NCBI GenBank assembly: GCA_016802295.1
Contig: JAESIW010000137.1
Coordinates: forward strand, 3,317,961 to 3,381,960
Reading direction: 5' to 3'
From: Brachionus rotundiformis
Taxonomy: Eukaryota; Rotifera; Eurotatoria; Ploima; Brachionidae
DNA length: 64,000 nt
Shown here: positions 1 through 11,152 of the stretch, in pieces
Layout: each line of letters opens with the position of its first letter
How positions within the stretch are numbered: the stretch's first letter is position 1
Notes under the pieces: model-generated
The model's input: the letters and a program-made list of their open reading frames with translations, nothing else
Told to the model about the DNA's origin: nothing
The model's database searches: none
Made by a program: the position numbers and the translations under genes

Positions 1-1034
1 TGAATTACTCAACCTTGCTTTCATTCTAATTTTTAATGAATAAAAAAAATAAATTAGCTTAATTGACTAATGTAGATCAAAGGGGTATAAAAAGGATGTC
101 ATTTTGGAAAAATCAACTTATTTTTTTAAATTTAAGAAAAATTTAAAATTGATCTTAATTAAAGAAAGTGGATTAATAAAAAGGCGATTCGCAGGTCTCA
201 AGCTTTGAAGAAAAAAAAGGAAGGTGGTGGGAGCCACATGCATCGTATGTGCATATGATGAGTTACGGTCGCAAGCCCGGTTGAAAAAGATGACGGTGAC
301 AAAAATAATTAATTTTGTCCAAATTTATATCTCAAACACAAATATTTTATAAAAATTACACATATAATTTTTCAATATAACTAAAGTATGAATTAAATTA
401 AAACGAATAATAATTAATTTGCCAATAAAGTTTTGTTTTTTGCCAAAAACCTCTTCATTTTTCAGTATCTTTTTTTTTAAATGAATTTTAATGAAACTTT
501 TCGATTCCTGATTAAAATTAAATTAACATGATGAAATTTTTTTCTCCAGTTGTGTAAAACTTGAAAGTAAATTATATTTATTTTTGAGCGAATAATAAAC
601 ACTTTAATAAAAAAGTTAATTAAATAATTTGTTTATTTTCCTACAATTAAGACAAATGTGACTTAACATCTTTTAGGAAGTCAACCATTTCTGGTCAAAA
701 TTATTTTAATCTAAAAAGTGGCTTTGTGCTAAAAATCAATTATTTAAAGGTTTTAGATAATGGAATTTAATATTTTACTCTATCTGGTATTTTTTAATTT
801 ATTCCCCAAAATATTTCCTTTAATGATTAGAGTTTATCTCTGATTAATTCAATTTAATACTTAATTTACAATTTTTAAATTTTGCGCTTTTTCAAAAAAT
901 TAAAAATGATTAAATTCACATGCTTTATTATAACTTTTTACTATCTTTGATGAGCTATTTATTATGTACTAATATATCAACTTAAATAACAATTACCTAC
1001 GAAAAATTTTTAAATCTTAAATCCAAAAGTCATA
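1..1034. other. Gene-free AT-rich DNA with a GC-richer patch
   Basis: No supported gene. Most of the stretch is A/T homopolymer-rich intergenic DNA with stops in all frames. Positions about 184-300 are clearly richer in G and C than their surroundings and include a short palindromic run of CATGCAT/ATGCATATG type. This may be an old mobile-element remnant, but I could not assign it to a family. Confidence 0.5.
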
Positions 1035-1306
1035 ACCAATGAGGAGCTATACAATAAACCAAAAACATACCAATCTGCAACATTATACGCAAAAGACGAC
1101 TTAATTGGCTTGGACACGTATTGAGAATGCCACAAGACAGAATTCCTAGAGTTGCACTATTTGGACACCTAAAGGAAAGAGAAATTCTGGAAGGCCAAAC
1201 AGTCGTGATATGGTCGAATCACATGGGGTCAATAAGAAAATTTCGGAAAGGATATGGTCGAATGAAAGTGGCATGTGGACGGCTTATGCCTTCCTGGCAG
1301 TTATAG
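1035..1306 (+). pseudogene. Remnant of a LINE reverse transcriptase C-terminal end
   Basis: The conceptual translation from about 1090 reads RRLNWLGHVLRMPQDRIPR, followed by VALFGHLKEREILEGQ. This is the characteristic tail found downstream of the reverse transcriptase domain in many animal non-LTR retrotransposons (RLxWLGHVLRM..DRxPR). Just upstream, in another frame, the sequence encodes TNEELYNK, which normally precedes that tail, so there is a frameshift around 1055-1065. No reverse transcriptase catalytic core, endonuclease or poly(A)/3' repeat is recognisable nearby. It is therefore a short dead fragment, not a gene. The clade (RTE-, CR1- or Jockey-like) cannot be decided from so little sequence. 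Confidence 0.72.
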
Positions 1307-2867
1307 AAGAACATATCAATTAAAATCAAAAATGAATATGACAACAGATTTTTAATCGACCTCAACTATTGTAAAACTGAACTATATTTTATATATTTTC
1401 TTGTTAAAACTATTTCTTTTAAAAGTTTATTATACTTAATTAAAATTTTCAACATAAAGAGCTATATGGAATTAAAATATAAAAAATGAACTGCTTATTT
1501 TGAAAATTGTTTATTTTACTTTTAAAAAACTCTTAAAACTTGAGAAGACATTATAAGTACAAAGCTAACGAAAAAGTAAAAATTGTATCCAGAGATATCA
1601 TTTTTTAATAAATAGAGATCTAGATATTTGGTCTTTCCCTGTTATCACATTTTCAAAAATAATTCAGAAAAACTTCTTATTTAAGAATTGAATATGTCAC
1701 AGCTTCGCTCTTACAATTATTTCATTTCATATCTTTAGCATAGATAAAAATTTTCATTTTTTTCAAAAGGACTTGAAAATATAATATTTTGTAAAGAAAA
1801 ATTTAAATGATCTTACTATTTAAAAGAAAATATGTGAAGAATTGGATAAAAAATTAAGCATAAAAGGAATAAATGTTCCCATAGAGGTTCGTATGCCAAT
1901 TGTTTAAGTGACTTTTTTGTGAATTTTTTATTAGCAAATTAAAAATATATTATTTTATTGTTTAATAAAACTATTGATAAAAATTATAATCCAAACAACC
2001 ATTTTTTAATCAAAATTTTCTGTTGAGTTTTTTAAAATATATTGCCAAGTTTTATTTAGTTTTTTCTAAATTTTTAGCAAAATTTTAATTCACTAAGATT
2101 AGTTTGTACTAAATTTTCAATAAAAAGAGATGAAACATTCTATTAGTACTGATCTCGAAAATAAAACTTTATATAACTTAATCTTTAAAAAAATAATCTT
2201 AAAATTCTTGTTTAGTGTTTTGGCTCGGACCCTAGTCTACTTGAAAAGCCAATATTTTGCCATGAAAAATTATAAGACAAATTCAAATAATCTATATCAA
2301 TAAAAAGATTTTTTTTTTAATTTTTGAACATTTTTGAAATTGGAAAAATTGTGCTTTTTTGTTTATTTTACCAAATTATGTTTTGACATTTTCATAAAAA
2401 TATGGTCTACTGTTCAATATTCTTATACTGTCTTTGGATGCTCTTTTAGTCAGGTGCTCTATTGAATCTATTGATTCGAGATACCTGAAAAGACAATTTT
2501 TTGTAAATAAATATTATAAGACAAATTTAAACAATCATCCGGACAAAAAATTCTTATCCACTTTGAATAAAACTTTTTTTTTTCAATTCGTTCACTAAAT
2601 TTAAAGCGGATAAAAACCATATAAGAAATTACACCATTTTCAAAATGAAAAAAAATTGCTTCATAACCATGCAGTAATGCTCATACCATCCAAGATAAAA
2701 TTATTTTTTATTTTAAATTAAAATTAAATCTGATTATGTAATTAGTTTTAATAAATAAATTGGCACTAAAACATCCGTATTAATAGAAAAAAATATATTT
2801 ATTTAGATAATAAATTAACCTAAATTGGCAAGTATTAAGTAATATACAAAGATAAGTATTAGAAAAA
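1307..2867. other. AT-rich intergenic region upstream of PRPF8
   Basis: No open frame with coding character was found on either strand. The last few hundred bases must hold the PRPF8 promoter and 5' untranslated region. No motif stands out from the A/T background. Confidence 0.5.
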
Positions 2868-5800
2868 ATGTCAATACCACCAAACATGTACGGTGGAGCA
2901 CAGCAGTCGCAACAGGCTCAGTTTGTCTTGCCACAGACGACCACATTTTTTCAACAAATGGGCCAATTCTATGCCATGAACCAGCACCAGCAGCAACAAA
3001 AGCTCCTAGACGAGCTGTACGAGGAGCGAATGCTGGAAAAGTCCAAAAAATGGCAACAATTGCAGTCAAAACGGTATTCGGAAAAGAGAAAATTTGGCTT
3101 TGTAGACAACCAAAAAGAGGACATGCCGCCGGAACATTTGCGCAAAATAATCAAAGACCATGGCGACATGACGAACCGAAAGTTCCGCAATGACAAACGG
3201 GTGTACCTGGGCGCTCTCAAGTACATGCCTCACGCGGTCATGAAGCTGCTCGAGAACATGCCCATGCCTTGGGAACAAATAAGAGAAATAAAAGTAATCT
3301 ACCACATAACTGGCGCGATTACATTCGTAAACGAAATACCATGGGTGGTCGAGCCGGTGTACATAGCCCAGTGGGGCTCAATGTGGGTGGTAATGAGGCG
3401 AGAGAAGCGCGATCGTAGACACTTTAAGCGAATGAGATTTCCGCCGTTCGACGACGAAGAGCCGCCTTTGGACTATGCGGACAACATTTTGGACGTCGAG
3501 CCACTCGAGGCCATCCAAATGGAGCTCGACAAAGAAGAGGACAAGGAAATATACGACTGGTTCTACGAGAACAAGCCTCTGGTCGGAACCAAATATGGCG
3601 TGAACGGGTCCACGTACAGACGCTGGAATTTGTCCTTGCCCATATTGTCCAATTTGTACCGACTTGGCAATCAGCTGTTGACCGATCTGTTGGATGACAA
3701 CTACTTTTATTTGTTTGATTTGAAGTCGTTTTTCACTGCCAAAGCGCTCAATATAGCCATACCAGGGGGTCCCAAGTTCGAGCCTTTGGTCAAAGACGTC
3801 AACCCCAACGAAGAGGACTGGAACGAGTTCAACGACATACACAAGATAATCATCCGTCAGCCGATTCGTACCGAGTACCGAATCGCCTTTCCCTATTTGT
3901 ACAACTCTTATCCATTCAAAGTGTACTTGTGCTGGTACCATACACCAAATGTGGTGTTCATAAAGACCGAAGATCCGGACTTGCCGGCGTTTTACTTCGA
4001 TCCGCTCATAAACCCCATTTCTCATCGTCATTCGTCGACCAAATCGAACACCACTGACCAAGTGAACGAGCTGATCTACGACGACGATGAGTTCGAGCTG
4101 CCCGATTCGATAGAGCCGTTTCTAAAAGAGACGCCGCTCTACACGGACAACACGGCCAATGGAATCACACTGCTATGGGCTAGACGACCGTACAACCAGC
4201 GCTCGGGCAACACGAGACGCGCAGTTGACGTACCTTTGGTTAAAACATGGTACAGAGAACACTGTCCGTCTAGTCATCCAGTAAAGGTGCGAGTGTCGTA
4301 CCAAAAATTGCTCAAATACTTTGTGCTAAATGCGCTGCATCATCGGCACCCGAAGCCGCAAAAAAAACGCTACTTGTTTCGCTCGTTCAAAGCGACCAAG
4401 TTTTTTCAAACGACCACACTTGACTGGGTCGAGGCGGGCCTGCAAGTATGCCGACAAGGCTACAACATGCTAAACTTGTTGATACATAGAAAAAATTTGA
4501 ACTACTTGCATTTGGACTACAATTTTAACCTCAAGCCGGTGAAGACACTGACCACCAAGGAGCGTAAGAAGTCCCGATTTGGCAACGCGTTTCACTTGTG
4601 CAGGGAAATACTCCGCTTGACCAAATTGATCGTCGACTCGCATGTACAGTACAGACTGGGCAATGTGGACGCGTTTCAGCTGGCCGACGGCCTTCAGTAC
4701 ATATTTGCTCATGTTGGCCAATTGACCGGCATGTACAGATACAAATACAAGCTCATGAAACAAATTCGAATGTGCAAGGACCTAAAACACTTGGTCTATT
4801 ACAGATTCAACACTGGCCCGGTTGGCAAGGGCCCTGGTTGCGGTTTTTGGACGGCCGGGTGGCGCGTTTGGTTGTTTTTTTTGCGTGGCATAACACCGCT
4901 GCTCGAGCGATGGCTGGGCAATTTGTTGTCGCGTCAATTCGAGGGCCGTCACTCGAAAGGCATTGCCAAAACGGTGACCAAACAGCGTGTCGAGTCGCAC
5001 TACGATTTGGAGTTGCGCGCGGCCGTCATGCACGACATACTGGACATGATGCCCGAGGGCATAAAGCAGAACAAGGCCAAGACCATATTGCAGCATTTGA
5101 GCGAGGCGTGGCGCTGCTGGAAAGCGAATATACCGTGGAAAGTGCCCGGCTTGCCAATACCAATCGAGAATATGATTCTGAGATACGTGAAGGCCAAGGC
5201 CGACTGGTGGACAAGCACCGCTCACTACAACCGCGAGCGTATACGACGCGGCGCCACCGTGGACAAAACTGTGTGCAAGAAGAACCTCGGTCGATTGACC
5301 CGGTTGTTCTTGAAGGCCGAGCAAGAACGACAGCACAACTATTTGAAGGACGGGCCGTACATTACGGCCGAGGAGGCCGTCGCCGTCTACACGACCACTG
5401 TTCATTGGCTCGAGTCGCGCCGATTCACGCCAATACCATTTCCGCCTCTATCCTACAAACACGACACCAAACTGTTGATCCTGGCTCTCGAGAGACTCAA
5501 AGAAGCCTATTCGGTCAAGTCGCGCCTCAACCAGTCGCAACGCGAAGAGCTTGGCCTCATCGAACAAGCGTACGACAATCCGCACGAGGCGTTGTCGCGC
5601 ATTAAACGCCATTTGCTTACACAACGAGCGTTCAAGGAGACCCAAATCGAATTCATGGACTTGTATTCGCATCTGGTGCCTGTCTACGAAGTCGAACCAT
5701 TGGAAAAAATAACAGACGCCTATTTGGATCAGTACTTGTGGTACGAGTCGGACAAGCGGCGCCTATTTCCGGCATGGATCAAGCCGGCCGACTCGGAACC

Positions 5801-8800
5801 GCCGCCGCTACTTGTCTACAAATGGTGCCAGGGCATAAACAATTTGTCCGATATTTGGGAGACTGGCGAAGGCGAGTGCAACGTAATGCTGGAGACCAAA
5901 TTTGAAAAGATGTATGAAAAAATGGACCTGACATTTTTGAATAGGTTGCTGCGCTTGGTAGTCGACCACAACATAGCCGACTACATGTCGGCCAAAAACA
6001 ACATTGTCATCAACTACAAGGACATGAATCACACCAATTCGTATGGCATCATACGCGGTCTACAGTTCTCCTCGTTCATAGTCCAGTACTATGGTCTCAT
6101 ACTTGACCTATTGGTGCTTGGGCTGCAACGCGGAAGCGAAATGGCCGGACCGCCCCAATTGCCGAACAATTTTCTGCAGTTTCAGAGCGTGGACATTGAG
6201 AGCGCTCATCCGATCAGACTCTACAGCAGGTACATAGACAAAATTCACATTTTGTTTCGGTTTAGCGCCGAGGAGGCCAAAGAGCTCATACAGCGCTATT
6301 TGACCGAGCATCCGGACCCGAACAATGAGAACATTGTCGGCTACAATAACAAAAAATGCTGGCCAAGGGACGCACGCATGCGTCTAATGAAGCACGATGT
6401 GAATCTGGGTCGTGCTGTGTTCTGGGACATTAAAAATCGATTGCCACGAGCTGTGACCACAATTGAATGGGAGCAGAGTTTTGTGTCCGTGTACTCGAAG
6501 GACAATCCGAATTTGTTGTTCAATATGAGCGGTTTTGAGTGCCGCATATTGCCAAAGTGTCGCACAACTAATCAGGAATTTGTGCACAAAGACGGTGTTT
6601 GGAATTTGCAAAACGAAGTTACCAAGGAACGAACAGCGCAGTGTTTTTTGCGCGTTGATGAGGACTCGATGAACAAATTTCACAATCGAGTCAGACAAAT
6701 ACTTATGGCGTCTGGCTCGACCACATTTACCAAAATAGTGAACAAATGGAACACGGCTTTGATTGGTTTGATGACTTATTACCGCGAGGCTGTGGTCAAT
6801 ACACAAGAATTGCTTGATTTGTTGGTAAAGTGTGAGAACAAAATTCAGACAAGAATTAAAATAGGCCTGAATTCAAAAATGCCAAGTCGCTTCCCGCCAG
6901 TGGTCTTCTATACACCCAAAGAGCTCGGCGGTCTGGGCATGTTGTCTATGGGTCACGTGCTCATACCGCAATCAGATCTTAGATGGTCGAAGCAAACAGA
7001 TGTGGGCATAACACACTTTAGGTCGGGCATGTCACATTCCGAGGATCAGCTAATACCAAATTTGTACAGATACATAATGCCATGGGAAAGTGAGTTCATA
7101 GACTCGCAGAGAGTGTGGGCTGAGTACGCTCTGAAGCGTCAAGAGGCCAATGCTCAAAATAAACGCTTGACATTGGAAGATTTGGAAGATAGTTGGGACC
7201 GCGGCATACCGCGTATTAACACTCTATTTCAAAAAGATCGTCACGTACTCGCCTATGACAAGGGCTGGCGAGTGCGTACCGATTTTAAGCAGTATCAAAT
7301 TTTGAAACAAAATCCATTCTGGTGGACTCATCAGCGCCATGATGGCAAATTGTGGAATTTGAATAATTATCGCACTGATATGATACAAGCATTGGGTGGT
7401 GTTGAGGGCATATTGGAGCACACATTGTTCAAAGGAACCTATTTTCCCACTTGGGAGGGTCTCTTCTGGGAAAAAGCGTCCGGATTTGAGGAGTCGATGA
7501 GATGGAAAAAATTGACCAACGCTCAACGCTCTGGTCTAAATCAAATACCAAATAGACGTTTTACTTTATGGTGGTCACCCACAATTAATAGAGCCAATGT
7601 TTATGTTGGCTTTCAGGTACAACTTGATTTAACTGGCATATTTATGCATGGCAAAATACCAACTCTTAAAATATCTTTGATTCAAATATTCAGAGCTCAC
7701 TTGTGGCAAAAAATACACGAGTCCATAGTGATGGACTTGTGTCAAGTGTTTGACCAGGAGTTGGACGCCCTTGAGGTCGAAACTGTCCAAAAAGAGACCA
7801 TTCACCCGAGAAAATCCTACAAAATGAACTCATCATGTGCAGATATACTTCTGTTTGCTGCATACAAATGGAATGTAAGCAAGCCAAGTTTGCTAGCCGA
7901 TTCCAAAGATGTAATGGACAACTCGACTACACAAAAGTTTTGGTTCGATGTTCAGCTAAGATGGGGCGACTACGATTCGCATGACATAGAGCGCTATGCT
8001 AGAGCTAAATTTCTGGACTATACCACGGACAACATGAGTATATATCCATCTCCCACTGGATGTATGATAGCTGTAGATCTGGCCTATAATCTTCATTCTG
8101 CATTTGGTAATTGGTTCCCGGGCTGTAAACCACTGATTCAGCAAGCTATGTCCAAAATAATGAAAGCCAATCCGGCTTTGTATGTACTAAGGGAACGTAT
8201 TAGAAAAGGCCTTCAGTTGTACTCGTCTGAGCCGACTGAACCTTATCTATCAAGTCAAAATTATGGCGAGTTGTTCAGCAACCAAATTATTTGGTTTGTT
8301 GACGATACCAATGTGTACAGAGTAACTATTCACAAAACATACGAAGGAAATTTGACCACAAAGCCAATCAATGGTGCCATATTCATATTTAATCCGCGCA
8401 CAGGTCAATTGTTCTTGAAGATTATTCACACTAGTGTATGGGCTGGCCAAAAACGTCTTGGTCAATTGGCCAAATGGAAAACAGCCGAAGAAGTAGCCGC
8501 CTTGATTAGATCACTGCCAGTAGAAGAACAACCCAAGCAAATTATTGTCACTAGAAAGGGCATGTTGGACCCGCTCGAGGTACATCTACTCGATTTTCCA
8601 AACATTGTAATCAAAGGCTCTGAGCTACAATTGCCATTCCAAGCTTGCCTAAAGGTGGAAAAGTTCGGCGACTTGATTCTAAAGGCAACCGAGCCACAAA
8701 TGGTTCTGTTCAATTTATACGACGATTGGTTAAAGTCGATCAGCTCGTATACAGCCTTTTCAAGACTAATTCTTATACTTAAAGCATTGCATGTCAACAA

Positions 8801-9968
8801 TGACAGAGCCAAGATGATTTTGAAACCAGACAAAACTGTTATTACCGAACCACATCATATATGGCCAACTCTATCCCCTCAAGAGTGGATCAACTGCGAA
8901 GTAGCTCTCAAAGATCTTATTTTGGCCGATTATGGCAAAAAAAACAATGTCAATGTGGCTTCGTTGACTCAATCTGAGATTAGAGACATCATTCTTGGCA
9001 TGGAAATTTCTGCTCCATCTGCACAGCGCCAACAAATTGCTGAGATTGAGAAACAGACCAAAGAACAGACACAACTCACAGCAACAACCACTAGATCAGT
9101 CAACAAGCATGGCGATGAAATCATAACATCAACAACCAGCAACTATGAGACGCAAACATTTTCATCCAAAACTGAATGGAGAGTGCGTGCCATTTCGGCA
9201 ACCAATCTCCATTTGAGAACAAATCACATTTATGTATCATCTGATGATATTAAAGAAACTGGCTTTACATATATTTTGCCAAAGAATATACTCAAGAAGT
9301 TTATAACAATATCAGATTTAAGGTGTCAAATAGCTGGACATTTGTACGGCGTTTCGCCGCCAGATAATCCTCAAGTTAAAGAAATTCGATGCATAGTCAT
9401 GGTTCCACAATTGGGAACACATCAAGCTGTTCAAATGCCAAACATGCTGCCACAACATGAGTACTTGAAAGAGATGGAGCCACTTGGCTGGATACACACG
9501 CAGCCAAATGAGTTGCCGCACTTATCGCCACAGGATGTTTGCATACACTCAAAAATAATGGCAGATAACATGTCCTGGGATGGAGAAAAGACCATTGTTA
9601 TAACATGTTCGTTCACGCCTGGTTCAGTATCTTTAACTGCTTACAAGCTAACTCCAAGCGGGTTTGAATGGGGAAAACAGAACACTGACAAAAGTATGAA
9701 CCCCAAAGGCTATTTGCCTTCTCATTATGAAAAAGTACAAATGTTGCTGTCAGATAGATTTTTGGGTTTTTTTATGGTGCCTGCACAAGGTTCATGGAAT
9801 TATAATTTTATGGGTGTTAGATACGAAAATGATATCAAATATGAGCTACAGCTGGCTAATCCGAAAGATTTTTACCATGAAATTCACAGACCGTCGCACT
9901 TTTTGAATTTCAGTGCCTCCGAAGATGGAGATTTCTTCACATCGGACCGAGAGGACTTATTCAATTAA
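2868..9968 (+). CDS. PRPF8: Pre-mRNA-processing-splicing factor 8 (PRPF8), single exon
   Basis: A complete 2366-residue open frame without introns (human PRPF8 is 2335). PRPF8 is the central U5 snRNP scaffold that holds the spliceosome's catalytic RNA core. It carries, in order, the N-terminal/PROCN region, an RT-like fold with thumb/linker, an endonuclease-like region, an RNase H-like domain IV and a C-terminal JAB/MPN domain. Near-universal stretches are visible: RRWNLSLPILSNLYRLGNQL, WTAGWRVWLFFLRGITPLLE, FPPVVFYTPKELGGLGMLSM and, near the C-terminus, ELQLANPKDFYHEIHRPSHF. The start is the first in-frame ATG, followed by a Gln-rich leader instead of the Pro-rich vertebrate leader. The C-terminal tail, DGDFFTSDREDLFN, matches the family end. 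The coding sequence is much richer in G+C than its surroundings, especially its first ~4 kb. Several long antisense open frames inside it are shadows. Confidence 0.98.
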   Translation: MSIPPNMYGGAQQSQQAQFVLPQTTTFFQQMGQFYAMNQHQQQQKLLDELYEERMLEKSKKWQQLQSKRYSEKRKFGFVDNQKEDMPPEHLRKIIKDHGDMTNRKFRNDKRVYLGALKYMPHAVMKLLENMPMPWEQIREIKVIYHITGAITFVNEIPWVVEPVYIAQWGSMWVVMRREKRDRRHFKRMRFPPFDDEEPPLDYADNILDVEPLEAIQMELDKEEDKEIYDWFYENKPLVGTKYGVNGSTYRRWNLSLPILSNLYRLGNQLLTDLLDDNYFYLFDLKSFFTAKALNIAIPGGPKFEPLVKDVNPNEEDWNEFNDIHKIIIRQPIRTEYRIAFPYLYNSYPFKVYLCWYHTPNVVFIKTEDPDLPAFYFDPLINPISHRHSSTKSNTTDQVNELIYDDDEFELPDSIEPFLKETPLYTDNTANGITLLWARRPYNQRSGNTRRAVDVPLVKTWYREHCPSSHPVKVRVSYQKLLKYFVLNALHHRHPKPQKKRYLFRSFKATKFFQTTTLDWVEAGLQVCRQGYNMLNLLIHRKNLNYLHLDYNFNLKPVKTLTTKERKKSRFGNAFHLCREILRLTKLIVDSHVQYRLGNVDAFQLADGLQYIFAHVGQLTGMYRYKYKLMKQIRMCKDLKHLVYYRFNTGPVGKGPGCGFWTAGWRVWLFFLRGITPLLERWLGNLLSRQFEGRHSKGIAKTVTKQRVESHYDLELRAAVMHDILDMMPEGIKQNKAKTILQHLSEAWRCWKANIPWKVPGLPIPIENMILRYVKAKADWWTSTAHYNRERIRRGATVDKTVCKKNLGRLTRLFLKAEQERQHNYLKDGPYITAEEAVAVYTTTVHWLESRRFTPIPFPPLSYKHDTKLLILALERLKEAYSVKSRLNQSQREELGLIEQAYDNPHEALSRIKRHLLTQRAFKETQIEFMDLYSHLVPVYEVEPLEKITDAYLDQYLWYESDKRRLFPAWIKPADSEPPPLLVYKWCQGINNLSDIWETGEGECNVMLETKFEKMYEKMDLTFLNRLLRLVVDHNIADYMSAKNNIVINYKDMNHTNSYGIIRGLQFSSFIVQYYGLILDLLVLGLQRGSEMAGPPQLPNNFLQFQSVDIESAHPIRLYSRYIDKIHILFRFSAEEAKELIQRYLTEHPDPNNENIVGYNNKKCWPRDARMRLMKHDVNLGRAVFWDIKNRLPRAVTTIEWEQSFVSVYSKDNPNLLFNMSGFECRILPKCRTTNQEFVHKDGVWNLQNEVTKERTAQCFLRVDEDSMNKFHNRVRQILMASGSTTFTKIVNKWNTALIGLMTYYREAVVNTQELLDLLVKCENKIQTRIKIGLNSKMPSRFPPVVFYTPKELGGLGMLSMGHVLIPQSDLRWSKQTDVGITHFRSGMSHSEDQLIPNLYRYIMPWESEFIDSQRVWAEYALKRQEANAQNKRLTLEDLEDSWDRGIPRINTLFQKDRHVLAYDKGWRVRTDFKQYQILKQNPFWWTHQRHDGKLWNLNNYRTDMIQALGGVEGILEHTLFKGTYFPTWEGLFWEKASGFEESMRWKKLTNAQRSGLNQIPNRRFTLWWSPTINRANVYVGFQVQLDLTGIFMHGKIPTLKISLIQIFRAHLWQKIHESIVMDLCQVFDQELDALEVETVQKETIHPRKSYKMNSSCADILLFAAYKWNVSKPSLLADSKDVMDNSTTQKFWFDVQLRWGDYDSHDIERYARAKFLDYTTDNMSIYPSPTGCMIAVDLAYNLHSAFGNWFPGCKPLIQQAMSKIMKANPALYVLRERIRKGLQLYSSEPTEPYLSSQNYGELFSNQIIWFVDDTNVYRVTIHKTYEGNLTTKPINGAIFIFNPRTGQLFLKIIHTSVWAGQKRLGQLAKWKTAEEVAALIRSLPVEEQPKQIIVTRKGMLDPLEVHLLDFPNIVIKGSELQLPFQACLKVEKFGDLILKATEPQMVLFNLYDDWLKSISSYTAFSRLILILKALHVNNDRAKMILKPDKTVITEPHHIWPTLSPQEWINCEVALKDLILADYGKKNNVNVASLTQSEIRDIILGMEISAPSAQRQQIAEIEKQTKEQTQLTATTTRSVNKHGDEIITSTTSNYETQTFSSKTEWRVRAISATNLHLRTNHIYVSSDDIKETGFTYILPKNILKKFITISDLRCQIAGHLYGVSPPDNPQVKEIRCIVMVPQLGTHQAVQMPNMLPQHEYLKEMEPLGWIHTQPNELPHLSPQDVCIHSKIMADNMSWDGEKTIVITCSFTPGSVSLTAYKLTPSGFEWGKQNTDKSMNPKGYLPSHYEKVQMLLSDRFLGFFMVPAQGSWNYNFMGVRYENDIKYELQLANPKDFYHEIHRPSHFLNFSASEDGDFFTSDREDLFN

Positions 9969-11152
9969 GTTCATAATAAGTCGTTTTAGAAATTTCATTT
10001 TATTTTATTTTTTTTTGATAATTATATAAATTGATGATTAATATTTTGCTTAATTTTAATTATTTGTTGTAAAATAAAAAATTTAAATAAATTTTTTGAT
10101 CTCTCGATTCAATCAATGTCACAACTAAATATTTTTTTGAATGAAAATAGAATTTCAACTTTCAAATTTAAAATAAATTTTTGATAAAAATATATTCAAT
10201 ATTGATGAATTATTTAATTTTAAATATTTTTAATCATCAACAAGAATCATTAAGCATATTTGTTGAGAACAGACAATTAATTAGGACTACGGGTCTTTGT
10301 CAAAGTCTTTACTAGATGAGGGCGCCGCTGGCTTCGAACTTCATCTCAGTATAGAATCAGAAATGAGCGATAATCTGCTGTACAGCTGACCCTCTTAAAG
10401 TAGACGTAACTTTGGAAGCCTTAAGTCAAGGCTTAACGACTTGAGTGAGAGATAAGTCGCTTGGTTTCTGGTTCCATGCTAGTCTAAATAGTTGCGAGAG
10501 TGGCGCTGTTTATGATGAACGTCCTACTGGCTTCTTAGGTACATTACACTTTAATAAAACAATATGAATGAGATATTTAATTTATATTCTTAAAAATAAG
10601 ACAAATGTGCCTTAATATCGTTTTTGCATAGACATGATTCTGGATATGATATTAAATTAAAAATAAATATAAAGTAAGATAGTTAATTTGGGACAACCAT
10701 ACCAGTCAAAACACAAAAGCTGAATATTATGTCTCACGTTTCGATAACTTTAATCCCAAAAAGTGGAATGACTATAAGCAAAAAATAAATTATTTTAAAT
10801 TTTATTATGATTTTTTTTTATTGTTTTTAATAATTCTTTATTAGACTGATAAAAATATTTAAAAATTACTCTAAATTTCTTTTATCAACACAAAATTTTT
10901 ATTTTTTGATAAAAAATAAGGTTATTTTAAAAATATCTCAAAAATTTTAATTAAATCATCATTTTAATAACTAAATTTAGAAAATCTATTAAGACTATTA
11001 TTTTATTAAAGAATGATAATAAAATGTCGAATATTTAAACCTAGATTTTTTTTCTCATTTTACAATTTCGAAGTAAAAATATCCACCAAGTTATTAGACA
11101 TGGCTATAAAAAATTACTTATTTACTTAAATAATAAATAATAAAAACATATT
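9969..11152. other. Intergenic region between PRPF8 and the P450, with a GC-richer island
   Basis: AT-rich DNA containing AATAAA-type sequences shortly after the PRPF8 stop (around 10070-10095), plausible poly(A) signals for it. Positions about 10272-10556 form a distinctly less AT-rich island in an otherwise A/T desert. No protein or tRNA/rRNA reading is supported there. It may be a degraded mobile element. Confidence 0.5.

Noticed and set aside
3378..5405. Antisense open frames of 227, 97 and 207 codons inside PRPF8
   Set aside because: They are shadows of the PRPF8 frame caused by biased codon use. No domain and no independent signals were seen.
4598..5605. 335-codon open frame on the + strand inside PRPF8
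   Set aside because: It overlaps the highly conserved PRPF8 frame completely. Its His/Arg/Gln-rich translation is the usual out-of-frame product of GC-rich coding DNA.
10272..10556. Possible tRNA or SINE head (GGCTTCGAAC resembles a T-loop)
   Set aside because: No matching acceptor stem, D-arm or A/B-box arrangement could be built around it.
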